Shown one piece after another: positions 44,056-53,486 of a DNA stretch of 64,000 nucleotides. The stretch lies in the NCBI RefSeq assembly GCF_003063575.1, contig NZ_NESC01000001.1, positions 558,001-622,000 of the forward strand, in the 5' to 3' direction. Source of the stretch: Limnohabitans sp. Jir72 (GTDB taxonomy: Bacteria; Pseudomonadota; Gammaproteobacteria; Burkholderiales; Burkholderiaceae_C). A model generated the notes under the pieces. That model did no database searches. It worked only from the letters and a program-made list of their open reading frames with translations, and had not been told where the DNA came from. Numbering within the stretch: position 1 is the first letter of the stretch; each line of letters begins with the position of its first letter. A program made the translations under genes and the position numbers.

Positions 44056-45276
44056 TCAGCGCACCGTGACCACCGGGCGGCCTAAGTTGGCCGCGATGAT
44101 CTGCTTGACCCGCTGCTGGGCACCTTGCTGCTGCGAATCAAATACCGCCGTGGTCACCGCAGCCGCTGCGCGCGGGACATCGGCCAGCGACTTGCCACTG
44201 CTGTCTTTGGTGTCCACGGTCACGTCCATCGACAGGCCCACGCGCAAAGGGTGCTCAGCCAAGTCTTTGGGTTCAATCGTGATGCGCACCGGTACGCGCT
44301 GCACCACCTTGATCCAGTTGCCCGTGGCATTTTGCGCAGGCAGCAAGGCAAAGGCCGCGCCCGTGCCAGCACCCAGCCCCAACACTTTGCCGTGGTAGAC
44401 CACTTTCTGACCATACACATCGGCTTGCATCTCGGCAGTCTGACCTATGCGCAGGCTTTGCAACTGGCTCTCTTTGAAATTGGCATCGACCCACAACTGG
44501 TCCAAAGCGACCAGGGTCATCAGCGGCGCTCCAGCCTGCACCCGCTGGCCCAACTGCACACCGCGTTTGGCGATGTGGCCATCAATGGGGGCCAGCAGCT
44601 CTACACGTTGGCGGGCCAAATAAGTCTCCTGCACTTTGGCCGCGGCCCGCTGCACGCCAGGGTGCTCGGACACACTCGTGCCATCGGTCTGGGCCTGGCT
44701 GGCAGCCAGCTGCTCCTTGGCCGCCTGCACGGCAGATTGGGCTGCCGTCACAGCGCTTTGAGCTGCCGTCACCTGGGCGGTGGCGTGCTGGAACTCTTCT
44801 TTGCCAATGGCCCCGCTGGCCACCAAGGGCGCACGGCGCTGGGCATCGGCCTCAGACCGCGCCAAATCGGTCTGAATGCGGCGCAAATCTGCTTCGCGGG
44901 CTTGAACCTGGGCCTGCACGGTGCTGGTGTTGGCAAACAGCGTGCGCACCTCGCGCACCGTCTGTGCCAACTGGGCTTCGGCCTGGGCCAGCGCCACTTG
45001 CGCATCCGCCGCATCAAGCTTGACCAAAACCTGGCCGGCTTTGACAAAGTCGGTGTCCTCCGCGCCGATGGCCACCACCGTGCCGCCCATTTGTGGCGTG
45101 ATTTGCATCACATTGCCCGCGACATAAGCGTTGTCGGTGTTTTGGTAGTGCCGCCCGGTGAACCAATGCCAGCCCCCCCAAATCAAGCCGCACACGCCCA
45201 CGGTGACGGCAATGAGGGTCAAGCCCTTGCGGCGGGCGGTACTGGATTCGGTCGGCGTCAATGAAGTCATGGTCAT
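44056..45276 (-). CDS. HlyD-family periplasmic adaptor (EmrA-like)
   Basis: TDNAYVAGNVMQITPQMGGTVVAIGAEDTDFVKAGQVLVKLDAADA. Confidence 0.93.
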   Translation of the reverse strand: MTMTSLTPTESSTARRKGLTLIAVTVGVCGLIWGGWHWFTGRHYQNTDNAYVAGNVMQITPQMGGTVVAIGAEDTDFVKAGQVLVKLDAADAQVALAQAEAQLAQTVREVRTLFANTSTVQAQVQAREADLRRIQTDLARSEADAQRRAPLVASGAIGKEEFQHATAQVTAAQSAVTAAQSAVQAAKEQLAASQAQTDGTSVSEHPGVQRAAAKVQETYLARQRVELLAPIDGHIAKRGVQLGQRVQAGAPLMTLVALDQLWVDANFKESQLQSLRIGQTAEMQADVYGQKVVYHGKVLGLGAGTGAAFALLPAQNATGNWIKVVQRVPVRITIEPKDLAEHPLRVGLSMDVTVDTKDSSGKSLADVPRAAAAVTTAVFDSQQQGAQQRVKQIIAANLGRPVVTVR

Positions 45277-45311
45277 GCTTTGAAAAATTGGTCTTGTGCT
45301 TGAAGACCGGC

Positions 45312-46784
45312 TCACAGGCCAGTCCGTGCGATAGGGGCTGTCGGGGTCGATGTGTCATGCCAGCCACCGCCCAAGGCCCGCATGAGGTTCACTCGGGTAT
45401 CGAGCTGGCGAGCCTTCAGGTCAATCGCGGCCCGGCGCTGCGACAACACCAAGGACTCTGCCGACAACACGGCCAACAGATTGCCCAAACCGGCTTGGTA
45501 ACGCTGTTGCGCCAAGGCATGGGCGCGCTCGGCACTGGCCAGCGCCAAAGATTGCTGGCCGTACTGGCGATCTACCGATTGGCTGGAACTGATCGCATCG
45601 GTGGTTTCCTTGACAGCCTCCAACACCGTGCTGTTGTACTGGGCAATGGCCATCTCGCGCTCGGCCTGACGGCCCGACAGCTGCGCACGCAGGCGCCCAC
45701 CATCAAACAGCGGCAGGCGCAAAGCCGGGGTCACGCCGTACTGGCGGCTGCCCGAGTCCAGCAACTGGTTCAGGCCCAGTGCGTTGAAGCCGACGAAAGC
45801 ACTGAGATTGATGTTGGGATAAAACTGCGTGCGGGCTTGCTTGACGTCCTGCTGGGCCGCCTCGACCCGCCAAAGCGCAGCCACCACATCAGGGCGGCGC
45901 CCCAGCAAATCAGCACCCACCCTGGCTGGCAAAACTTCCAACTCAAGGGCGCTCAGCTGAGGGCTCAGTCCATCCAGTGCGTGGGGCGGCTGCGCACTGA
46001 GCGCCGCCAGTTGGTGACGCGTCAGTGCCACTTGTTCTTTCAGGCCCTCGACTTGTGCCTGTGCATCGGACAGGCTGCTGTCCGACTGGGCTTGGTCCAA
46101 TTGCGTGTCCAGGCCCGCCTCGCGGCGCTGCACCACGATTTGCTGAACCGCCTGGCGCTGCTGCTGCATGCGCTCGGCCACGGCCAGCTGCGCCATCCAA
46201 CGGGCCAACACCACATAAGCATGGGCCACCTGACTGGCCAGTGCGTTGGCAGCCACAGCCGCGTCAGCCTGGGCTGCGCGGGTTTGGCCAATCGCCGAGG
46301 CCAGCTCGGCAGCATGCTGACCCCAGACATCGGGTGACCAGCCCAGGTTCAGCTGCGCCGTATCGTTGCTCCAGACGCTGCCAGCAATCGGTTTGGGGAA
46401 CAGGCCATTGGCGCTGTAACGCTGGCGGCTGAAATCGGCCCCCAGGGTGGCCTGCGGCAAACTGGCCGCACCGACCACACCAGCGAGCGCCTGCATGCGC
46501 TGCACCCGGGCCTGCGCCGTGGCCATGGACGGGTTGTCTTGCAAACTTTGCCGAATCAACGCATCCAGCTGAGGATCGCGCCAGCTTTGCCACCAGGCAT
46601 CCATCACCAGCGATGTGCGGACCTCCGGCAAACCCAAGGCTGGTGCTTGCAACAGTGCGGCAGAAGTTGGCCCCGTGTCGGGGGTCGAACACGCGACCAG
46701 CCCTGCGGTCACGCTCACGGTCAAAGCGATGGTGCGGCCCGCAGAAAATGTGGGGGGGAACTTCATGAGGGAACTCATTTTCAA
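45312..46784 (-). CDS. Efflux outer membrane lipoprotein (NodT family)
   Basis: Lipobox-like TAGLVACSTP; repeated OEP motifs; adjacent to EmrAB-like genes. Confidence 0.92.
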   Translation of the reverse strand: MKMSSLMKFPPTFSAGRTIALTVSVTAGLVACSTPDTGPTSAALLQAPALGLPEVRTSLVMDAWWQSWRDPQLDALIRQSLQDNPSMATAQARVQRMQALAGVVGAASLPQATLGADFSRQRYSANGLFPKPIAGSVWSNDTAQLNLGWSPDVWGQHAAELASAIGQTRAAQADAAVAANALASQVAHAYVVLARWMAQLAVAERMQQQRQAVQQIVVQRREAGLDTQLDQAQSDSSLSDAQAQVEGLKEQVALTRHQLAALSAQPPHALDGLSPQLSALELEVLPARVGADLLGRRPDVVAALWRVEAAQQDVKQARTQFYPNINLSAFVGFNALGLNQLLDSGSRQYGVTPALRLPLFDGGRLRAQLSGRQAEREMAIAQYNSTVLEAVKETTDAISSSQSVDRQYGQQSLALASAERAHALAQQRYQAGLGNLLAVLSAESLVLSQRRAAIDLKARQLDTRVNLMRALGGGWHDTSTPTAPIARTGL

Positions 46785-46963
46785 AATAGAGAAGGCTGGA
46801 GGCTGCGCTGAACATCGGCTCAGGCACCACCCGACCTTGTGAGAACCGTTGATGCTAACCGCCGCAGCCGTGGCGGGTCTTCGTCAAGGTCATTCACCTG
46901 CTGTTATTTCGCCTCGCTGCGCGATCCCCGAACGCTGCAATGGGTGGACAATCAACACCGCCC

Positions 46964-47095
46964 ATGCTCAAATTTTCAACACATTCATCCCATCTTGTGA
47001 TGGGCCTTCTGATCGCTTGTGTCGGACTGGCCCAAGTCGATTGGGAAGACATGCCCAACCAGCCCCTATACAGCGAGCCCGTGCATGTGGCGTGA
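46964..47095 (+). CDS. Small putative lipoprotein, 43 aa
   Basis: MLKFSTHSSHLVMGLLIACVGLAQVDWEDMPNQPLYSEPVHVA; lipobox-like LIAC; stop overlaps the downstream cls-like ATG (47085). Confidence 0.45.
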   Translation: MLKFSTHSSHLVMGLLIACVGLAQVDWEDMPNQPLYSEPVHVA

Positions 47096-48488
47096 ACTTT
47101 TCGCGCCGCAATGGGTTTCAGTGCACGGGCTGGTGACCACATTGGCTTTGGGCATCTACTTGGCCAATTCGCATGCCCGCAAACAGCGCAGGCACCCATC
47201 GGCCGCCATCGCTTGGTTCGTGTCCTTGGCACTGATGCCCTACCTGGCGCTGCCGCTTTACCTGCTGCTGGGCAGCCGAAAGATACCGCGCAATCTTGTC
47301 GGTCTGCACGTCCAACCCACGGCTGCAGCTATGAAGCCTCCAGGCTTGTCGCGTACCCAGATCCTGGCCAGCACGCTGGGCCTGCCTCCGGCCTCAACTT
47401 ACGAGCATTTTGAACTGCACGAAGACGGCCGCCAGGCGAGGCAGTCCTTGATGGCCATGATCGACAGCGCCACCACCACACTGGACATCTGTGTGTTTGT
47501 GATGGGGCAAGACGCGCTGGGTCAGGAAGTGGCTTTGCACCTCATTCAAAGTGCTCAAAAAGGCGTTCAGGTCAGACTGCTGGTGGATGGTGTCGGGGCC
47601 TATCTGGGCGGGCGCCTCAATTGGCGCGCATTGACCGACGCGGGTGTGCATGTCAGCCGGTTTGTCTCCCCTTTCCTCTCGCCTTTGCCGGGACGAACCA
47701 ACCTGCGCAACCACAGAAAAATGGCCATAGCAGACAGCTGCCGCGTGTGGATGGGCGGACGCAATTTGGCGGCCGAATATTTTGAAGGCGACCCCAGCCG
47801 GCGCCAGCCCAAAACAGCCTGGACCGACCTGAGTTTCGTATTGAGCGGTGCCATCGCGCTGCAAGCGCAAAACCAATTCCACCAAGACTGGACCTTTGCC
47901 ACACAAGCGCAGCGTCAAGAACCCACAGCGCCGCCAGATATGACCGTGGCTGCACCCTGCGTGCAATGGCTGCCCAGCGGTCCAGACCAGGCCGAAGACA
48001 CGCTCTACACCTTGTTGATCTCCAGTTGCTTTGCAGCGCAAAACCGAATCATGGCGGTCTCGCCTTATTTTGTTCCGGATGCCACGTTGCAAATGGCACT
48101 CACTTTGGCCGCACGGCGCGGCGTGCTTGTCGATCTGGTGCTGCCTCGCAAATCGAATCACCGATTGGCCGACATGGCCCGCCACGCCGCACTTCGCGAG
48201 CTGACAGCAGCCGGCGCACGTGTCTGGCTGACGCCTGAAATGATCCACGCCAAAGCCGTGGTCATTGACGATGAACTGGCCATGGCAGGCTCGGCCAACT
48301 TGGATGAAAGAAGCCTCTTCCTCAACTACGAAGTGATGGTGGCCTTCTACAAACCCACCGACATTGAACAATTTGCCCAATGGATGGCGCGCCGCCGCCA
48401 AAGCGCTCAGCCTTACGAAGCCCAAGCCACCAGCCTGCTGCGAGAACTGTTGGAGGGCATGGTGCGGTGGCTGGCCTTCCAGCTCTGA
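47085..48488 (+). CDS. Cardiolipin synthase-like phospholipase D family protein
   Basis: Two HKD-type motifs: NHRKMAIADS and IHAKAVVIDDELAMAGSANLD; N-terminal TM segments. Confidence 0.9.
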   Translation: MWRELFAPQWVSVHGLVTTLALGIYLANSHARKQRRHPSAAIAWFVSLALMPYLALPLYLLLGSRKIPRNLVGLHVQPTAAAMKPPGLSRTQILASTLGLPPASTYEHFELHEDGRQARQSLMAMIDSATTTLDICVFVMGQDALGQEVALHLIQSAQKGVQVRLLVDGVGAYLGGRLNWRALTDAGVHVSRFVSPFLSPLPGRTNLRNHRKMAIADSCRVWMGGRNLAAEYFEGDPSRRQPKTAWTDLSFVLSGAIALQAQNQFHQDWTFATQAQRQEPTAPPDMTVAAPCVQWLPSGPDQAEDTLYTLLISSCFAAQNRIMAVSPYFVPDATLQMALTLAARRGVLVDLVLPRKSNHRLADMARHAALRELTAAGARVWLTPEMIHAKAVVIDDELAMAGSANLDERSLFLNYEVMVAFYKPTDIEQFAQWMARRRQSAQPYEAQATSLLRELLEGMVRWLAFQL

Positions 48489-48646
48489 TGCGCAGGCGAC
48501 CCAACAAAAAATTTCCAGCAAATCACCAGCAAAGGCACAAGCGCCTGTGAAATCAACAAAACCGCTACGCGGCTTTTCGTACACTGAGCCAGCTGCACAC
48601 ACCGCTTGGTGGTACACCGTTGATGGCCACACGATTTGAAAACTTC

Positions 48647-49240
48647 ATGAAAAAAGCCCGACTCCTCCCGTCGCTCTGTGCCAGCTTGATCGCGGCCATC
48701 GGCTTGTGTGCCAGCAGCACGGCCTTGGCACAAATTTGCACCCGCGAATACGCACCCGTGTGCGGTCAAGTGCCAGGAGAGCCAGCCCCCCACACATTTG
48801 CCAACCGCTGCTTGCTTGACGCGGCGAAAGCCAGCTTCGTGTCGCAAGGCGAATGCACAGCGAAGCGCACACCATCCCCCACACCGACGCCCATGGTCGG
48901 CAACGATGTCGATGCCCACGGCTGCAAAAGCTCGGCAGGCTTCGTCTGGAACGAGGAGCTCAACCAATGCGTGCGGCCCTGGATGAGCAGCGCCATCACG
49001 CTGGAAGTGGCCCCCCACCGCCGCACCTGCACCGGCGTGATGGTCATGCAATGCCTCAAGGTGCGCGAACGGGTGCCTGGACAAGCCACCCCCAAATGGG
49101 TTCCGTTTTTTGGCGACATCGCAGGTTTCAAGCACGTGCCAGGCCAGCACTACACCCTGCGCGTGCGCAAAGACAAACTCGAAACACCACCCGCCGACGC
49201 GCCTGACATCACCTACACACTGCTGAAGGTCTTGCCTTGA
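48647..49240 (+). CDS. Secreted Kazal-like domain + DUF4377-like domain protein
   Basis: Signal peptide; ICTREYAPVCGQVPGEPAPHTFANRCLLDAAKASFVSQGEC (Kazal-like Cys spacing); C-terminal RTCTGVMVMQCLKVRE...FGDIAGFKHVPGQHYTLRV (DUF4377-like). Confidence 0.7.
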   Translation: MKKARLLPSLCASLIAAIGLCASSTALAQICTREYAPVCGQVPGEPAPHTFANRCLLDAAKASFVSQGECTAKRTPSPTPTPMVGNDVDAHGCKSSAGFVWNEELNQCVRPWMSSAITLEVAPHRRTCTGVMVMQCLKVRERVPGQATPKWVPFFGDIAGFKHVPGQHYTLRVRKDKLETPPADAPDITYTLLKVLP

Positions 49241-49367
49241 CAGCGCCACTGGCGCCACTGAAAAACCCCAGGTCGTCGGCACCTGCGACGAAACACCACA
49301 GAAAACCCTCAAACTGCGTTCTCTGTCTACACCTGTCCGGCTTCGCCAGCATGCACAACGGGCCAGG

Positions 49368-50729
49368 CTAGACCTTGCTGGCGCTCTCGCCCCAAGGCGT
49401 GGCGCGCATGATGAGCACCGTGCTCAGGCCATAGACGGCCATGCCTGCCCCCACCAAGGCAAAGATCATCCAAGCGGGGGACTGCCAATCAGCCAGCAGC
49501 CACCCACCCAAGGCCACCACCAGCAGTCGCAAGGTGCCAGCGATCACGGGGCCGATGGCTTTGCCCGCGCCGAGTGACGAAAAGTAGAGCGACAAGCCCA
49601 AACCAAAAAATCCATAGAACGGCCCGGCCCACAAAAAGTAGCTGCCTGCGGACGCGAGCACCGACGCGTCTTTGGAATACAGCGACGTCCACACATCAGG
49701 GGCCAAGGTCACGATCAGGCCCAACACCGCCAGCAAGGCGGTGGCCACGGCAGCAGCCGTCCACGCCACTTGGCGAGCCCGGGCAATGTGGCCCGCACCA
49801 ATGGCCATGCCCACCAAAGGCACCGAAGCCACGCCCACAGCAAACGCAATGGGTACCAACAAAAACTCCAGGCGCGTACCGATGCCATAACCCGCCAAAG
49901 CCTCGGTGCCAAAAGTGGCCACCAAACGGGTCAGGATCAAAATGGTCAGCACCGTTTGAAAAGGCGAAATGCAGGCCACCGCCCCCACGCGCAAAATGTC
50001 CAGCAGGTGCTTGCGATCGAGTGGCGTGTTGCGCACGGTGAGTCGGATCTTGCCGCGCCCAGACGACAGGTAGACCCATAAAAACACCGCTCCGCCCAGG
50101 TTGGCCAACACACCACCCGCCGCCACGCCGTGCATGCCCAGTTGCGGCATTGGGCCCCAGCCCAGACCCAGGGCCCCTGCCAGAAGCACCTGCGCCAAGG
50201 CCACCACAAAGAGTGTGACCGAGGGCACCAACATGTTGCCGCTGCCGCGGATGACCGAAGACAGCGTGTTCACGATCCACACGAACACCGAGCCGACAAA
50301 GGCCACTTCGCAATACGCCACGGCTTGGGCCAGTGCCTCGCCCTTGCCGCCCAGCGCAGACATCATCGCCCCGCCCAACAGCGCCATCAAGAGCATGAAC
50401 ACCAGGCCCAGCGAACACCCAATCCACAAAGCATGCACCGCCAGCACATTGGCCCGCGCAGCATCGCCTGCGCCCAAAGCCCGACTCACGGCAGACGACA
50501 CGCCACCGCCCATGGCCCCGGCAGACATCATGGTCTGAAGCATCACAAACGGAAACACCAACGCCATGCCCGCCAAGGCGGGCGCGCCAAACTGCCCCAC
50601 ATAACTGGTCTCGGCAATGGCGGCCAGCGCCGTGGCCAGCATGGCCACCATATTGGGCAGAGAAAACTTCAGCAACATCGGCAAGATCGGCCCGACCAGC
50701 AAAGGGTTGGCTGTAGCGTTTGAATTCAT
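49368..50729 (-). CDS. MATE family efflux transporter
   Basis: MNSNATANPLLVGPILPMLLKFSLPNMVAMLATALAAIAETSYVGQFGAPALAGMALVFP. Confidence 0.92.
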   Translation of the reverse strand: MNSNATANPLLVGPILPMLLKFSLPNMVAMLATALAAIAETSYVGQFGAPALAGMALVFPFVMLQTMMSAGAMGGGVSSAVSRALGAGDAARANVLAVHALWIGCSLGLVFMLLMALLGGAMMSALGGKGEALAQAVAYCEVAFVGSVFVWIVNTLSSVIRGSGNMLVPSVTLFVVALAQVLLAGALGLGWGPMPQLGMHGVAAGGVLANLGGAVFLWVYLSSGRGKIRLTVRNTPLDRKHLLDILRVGAVACISPFQTVLTILILTRLVATFGTEALAGYGIGTRLEFLLVPIAFAVGVASVPLVGMAIGAGHIARARQVAWTAAAVATALLAVLGLIVTLAPDVWTSLYSKDASVLASAGSYFLWAGPFYGFFGLGLSLYFSSLGAGKAIGPVIAGTLRLLVVALGGWLLADWQSPAWMIFALVGAGMAVYGLSTVLIMRATPWGESASKV

Positions 50730-50757
50730 GGGGTTTCCGTTCAGGGGTGGTTTGAAT

Positions 50758-51225
50758 TCACTCACCGCTGGCCACACCGGCCAGGGGTTCGAGCAAAGCC
50801 ATGGAACTGTCAATCAAATCATGCAGCTGCGCGACCTTGTCCGGGCCGAGCATGCGGTGGATGTCGTCTTGCGCCACACGCCAGCGGCGCTGCGCTTCGG
50901 TGCGCTTGAGGCGCCCGGCTTCGGTCAGGCTCACCAAGCGGCTTCGGGCGTCTGGGCCCGCAGACACCAGCACCCATTGCGCATCCACCAAAGGCTTGAG
51001 GTTGCGCGACAGTGTGGATGTGCCCATCTTGATGCGACCGGCCAGCTCGGTTTGCCCAATGGGCCCCAACTTGGCGATGTAAGAGAGCAAAGAGTATTGG
51101 GTGGTCTTCAAGCCCACCTTGGCCAGCTGCACGTCGTAGTGCTGCGTCACACGCCGCATGAACTGCCGCAACTTGAGGTTGGTGCAACCCTGTGGACTGG
51201 CCGCAAGAGAAAAAGTCTCTGTCAT
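50758..51225 (-). CDS. MarR family transcriptional regulator
   Basis: MTETFSLAAS...LGPIGQTELAGRIKMGTSTLSRNLKPLVDAQWVLVSAGPDARSRLVSLTEAGR winged-helix pattern. Confidence 0.92.
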   Translation of the reverse strand: MTETFSLAASPQGCTNLKLRQFMRRVTQHYDVQLAKVGLKTTQYSLLSYIAKLGPIGQTELAGRIKMGTSTLSRNLKPLVDAQWVLVSAGPDARSRLVSLTEAGRLKRTEAQRRWRVAQDDIHRMLGPDKVAQLHDLIDSSMALLEPLAGVASGE

Positions 51226-51247
51226 TGAACAATTGTAACTGCAACAA

Positions 51248-51259
51248 TTGCATATGCAA
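51248..51259. promoter_or_regulatory. Candidate MarR autoregulatory operator
   Basis: Perfect 12-bp palindrome TTGCATATGCAA 23 nt upstream of the MarR ATG, next to a repeated AACAATTG. Confidence 0.55.
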
Positions 51260-51426
51260 TCAAAAAGCACTGATGACCAAGCCTCTGATCTGAGCACGGC
51301 ACGACATGCTGCTTTTTTACTTTGGACGGATGCCAGCCCTTGAGCCAAATGCGTACGTTGCCGCACTGAAGCCCCAGGGCCATGCGTGAGTCAATAGGTC
51401 CTCCTCATCACCCCAAGGCCATCTTC

Positions 51427-51978
51427 ATGAAAAACCACCCATACATCCCAACAGCCATCTTGTGCCTGAGCCTGCTGACACTGACGGGTGCGCACGCCCA
51501 GACGCTGAGCAAAACCGAGTACAAGGCCAGTAAATCGCGCATCAGCGCAGAGTACAAAACCGAAAAAATGGCTTGCAATTCGCAGGCGGGCAATGCCAAG
51601 GACATCTGCGAAGAAGAAGCCAAAGGCAAAGAAAAAGTAGCACGCGCCGAACTGGAGTACAGCTTCACAGGCAAACCCGCCGACCGCAATCATGTGTTGG
51701 TCACCAAGGCCAAAGCGGCATACGAGGTGGCCAAAGAACGCTGTGACGATCAGGCGGGCAACGCCAAAAACGTGTGCATCGAAGAAGCCAAGGCGGCCGA
51801 AAAGAAAGCCTTGGCCAACGCCAAGATGAATAAAGACATAGGCGATGCCAAAAAAGACGCCGCGACAGAAAAGTTGGACGCTGACTACAAAGTGGCACAC
51901 GAAAAGTGCGAGGCCCAAGCAGGCGATGCCAAAGCCAGCTGCATTGCTGACGCCAAAACCAAGTTCGGCAAACACTGA
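51427..51978 (+). CDS. Exported protein with three Cys-pair repeats
   Basis: Signal peptide MKNHPYIPTAILCLSLLTLTGAHAQ; repeats CNSQAGNAKDICEEEAK / CDDQAGNAKNVCIEEAK / CEAQAGDAKASCIADAK. Confidence 0.8.
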   Translation: MKNHPYIPTAILCLSLLTLTGAHAQTLSKTEYKASKSRISAEYKTEKMACNSQAGNAKDICEEEAKGKEKVARAELEYSFTGKPADRNHVLVTKAKAAYEVAKERCDDQAGNAKNVCIEEAKAAEKKALANAKMNKDIGDAKKDAATEKLDADYKVAHEKCEAQAGDAKASCIADAKTKFGKH

Positions 51979-52099
51979 GTCACGACCCCAGTCTCACGGG
52001 CCAGAGGCACAAAGTGCCTTTGCGCCCTGCAGTCGATTCAGATTTCGCTGACCGGGCCGGTCATGCCCAATTTGATCGGCGACAATCGAGACTCTGACC

Positions 52100-53374
52100 G
52101 TGAACACCATGCAAGCCAAGACCCCCCCATTTTTGACGCTCCTCTTCGCCATCGCCGCTGGCGCTTTGATCCCCGCCTCGGCCGCCTTCGCTGCCAGCCA
52201 CAAACCCGCCAAGCCTGCCGAGCATCAAAAGGCCTCCTCCAACAAGAAGGCCGCTGCTGCTGCCAATGCACTGCCCCCCTTGGCGGCCGAGGCCGCTTTG
52301 GCAGACAACGCCCCGGCACTCTCCGCCAAAGCCTGGCTGCTGATGGACTACGACTCCGGCCAAGTGCTCGCCTCGGCCAACGCCGACGAAGCCCTGCCAC
52401 CGGCCTCGCTCACCAAGATGATGACCAGCTACATCGTCGAGCAGGCCCTGCGCACGGGCAAGCTCAAGCCCACCGACCTGGTTTCGGTCAGCCAAAACGC
52501 CTGGTGCCGAGGCTCTAGCACCGAGTCGTGCATGTACCTGCCACTCAACGGTCAGGCCACCGTCATTGACATCTTGCGCGGCATCATCATCCAGTCAGGC
52601 AACGACGCCTCCAAAGCAATTGCCGAGCACATGGCCGGCTCCGAAGCGGGCTTTGCCAAGCTGATGAACGCCGAAGCTCAGCGCCTGGGCATGACGCACA
52701 CACATTTCGTCAACCCCACAGGCCTGCCCGACCCGACGCACAAATCGTCTGCGCGCGACCTCGCCATTCTGGCGCGCGCCATCATCGGGGGCAGCGCAGA
52801 CTATTACCCGCTCTATGCGGAACGCGAATTCAAGTACAACGGCATCAAGCAAGGCAACCGCAATGCCCTGCTCTACACCGATCCCAGCGTGGATGGCTTA
52901 AAGACAGGCCACACCGATGAAGCCGGTTACTGCTTGGTCACCTCCTCCAAGCGCAACGACATGCGCCTGATCACGGTCATCCTCAACACCAACAGCCCCC
53001 AAGCACGCGCTGACCAGACCCGCACCATGCTGGGCTGGGGATTTGGCAACTTTGAAAAAACCACCCCGATTCAAGCCAACACTGTCGTCACGACAGCCAA
53101 GGTCCGCTTCGGCAAAGCAGCCACCGTTGCCGCAGGCTTGGGCGCACCGTGGCTCTTGACCGTGCCACGCGGGCAACAACAAGTGCAAACGACAGTGGAA
53201 CTCACACCAGGCCTGGAAGCGCCTGTGGCAAAAGGTGCAGTGATCGGCAAAGTGATCGCCTCTGCCAACGGCAAACCCGTGGGCGAAGCGCCACTGGTGG
53301 CTCAAGCCGAGGTGGAACGCGCAGGCTTGCTGCTGCGCGGCTGGCAGCATGTGACGCAGTTGTTTGGCCAATAA
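52100..53374 (+). CDS. dacC: D-alanyl-D-alanine carboxypeptidase (PBP5/6 family)
   Basis: SxxK (PPASLTKMMTSYI), SGN (IIIQSGNDASKAIAEHM), KTGHTDEAGYC motifs. Confidence 0.93.
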   Translation: MNTMQAKTPPFLTLLFAIAAGALIPASAAFAASHKPAKPAEHQKASSNKKAAAAANALPPLAAEAALADNAPALSAKAWLLMDYDSGQVLASANADEALPPASLTKMMTSYIVEQALRTGKLKPTDLVSVSQNAWCRGSSTESCMYLPLNGQATVIDILRGIIIQSGNDASKAIAEHMAGSEAGFAKLMNAEAQRLGMTHTHFVNPTGLPDPTHKSSARDLAILARAIIGGSADYYPLYAEREFKYNGIKQGNRNALLYTDPSVDGLKTGHTDEAGYCLVTSSKRNDMRLITVILNTNSPQARADQTRTMLGWGFGNFEKTTPIQANTVVTTAKVRFGKAATVAAGLGAPWLLTVPRGQQQVQTTVELTPGLEAPVAKGAVIGKVIASANGKPVGEAPLVAQAEVERAGLLLRGWQHVTQLFGQ

Positions 53375-53410
53375 GCGTCAACCAGGCCTGCCCTACAAAC
53401 ATCAGTCACC

Positions 53411-53433
53411 AAGGCACCTGCGGGTGCCTTTTT
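53411..53433 (+). terminator. Rho-independent terminator after dacC
   Basis: AAGGCACC-tgcg-GGTGCCTT followed by TTTC. Confidence 0.88.
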
Positions 53434-53486
53434 CATGGGCAGGCATCTGCAGACACCCTGCAAGGGCAGCTGCCCTCTTGGCGGGT

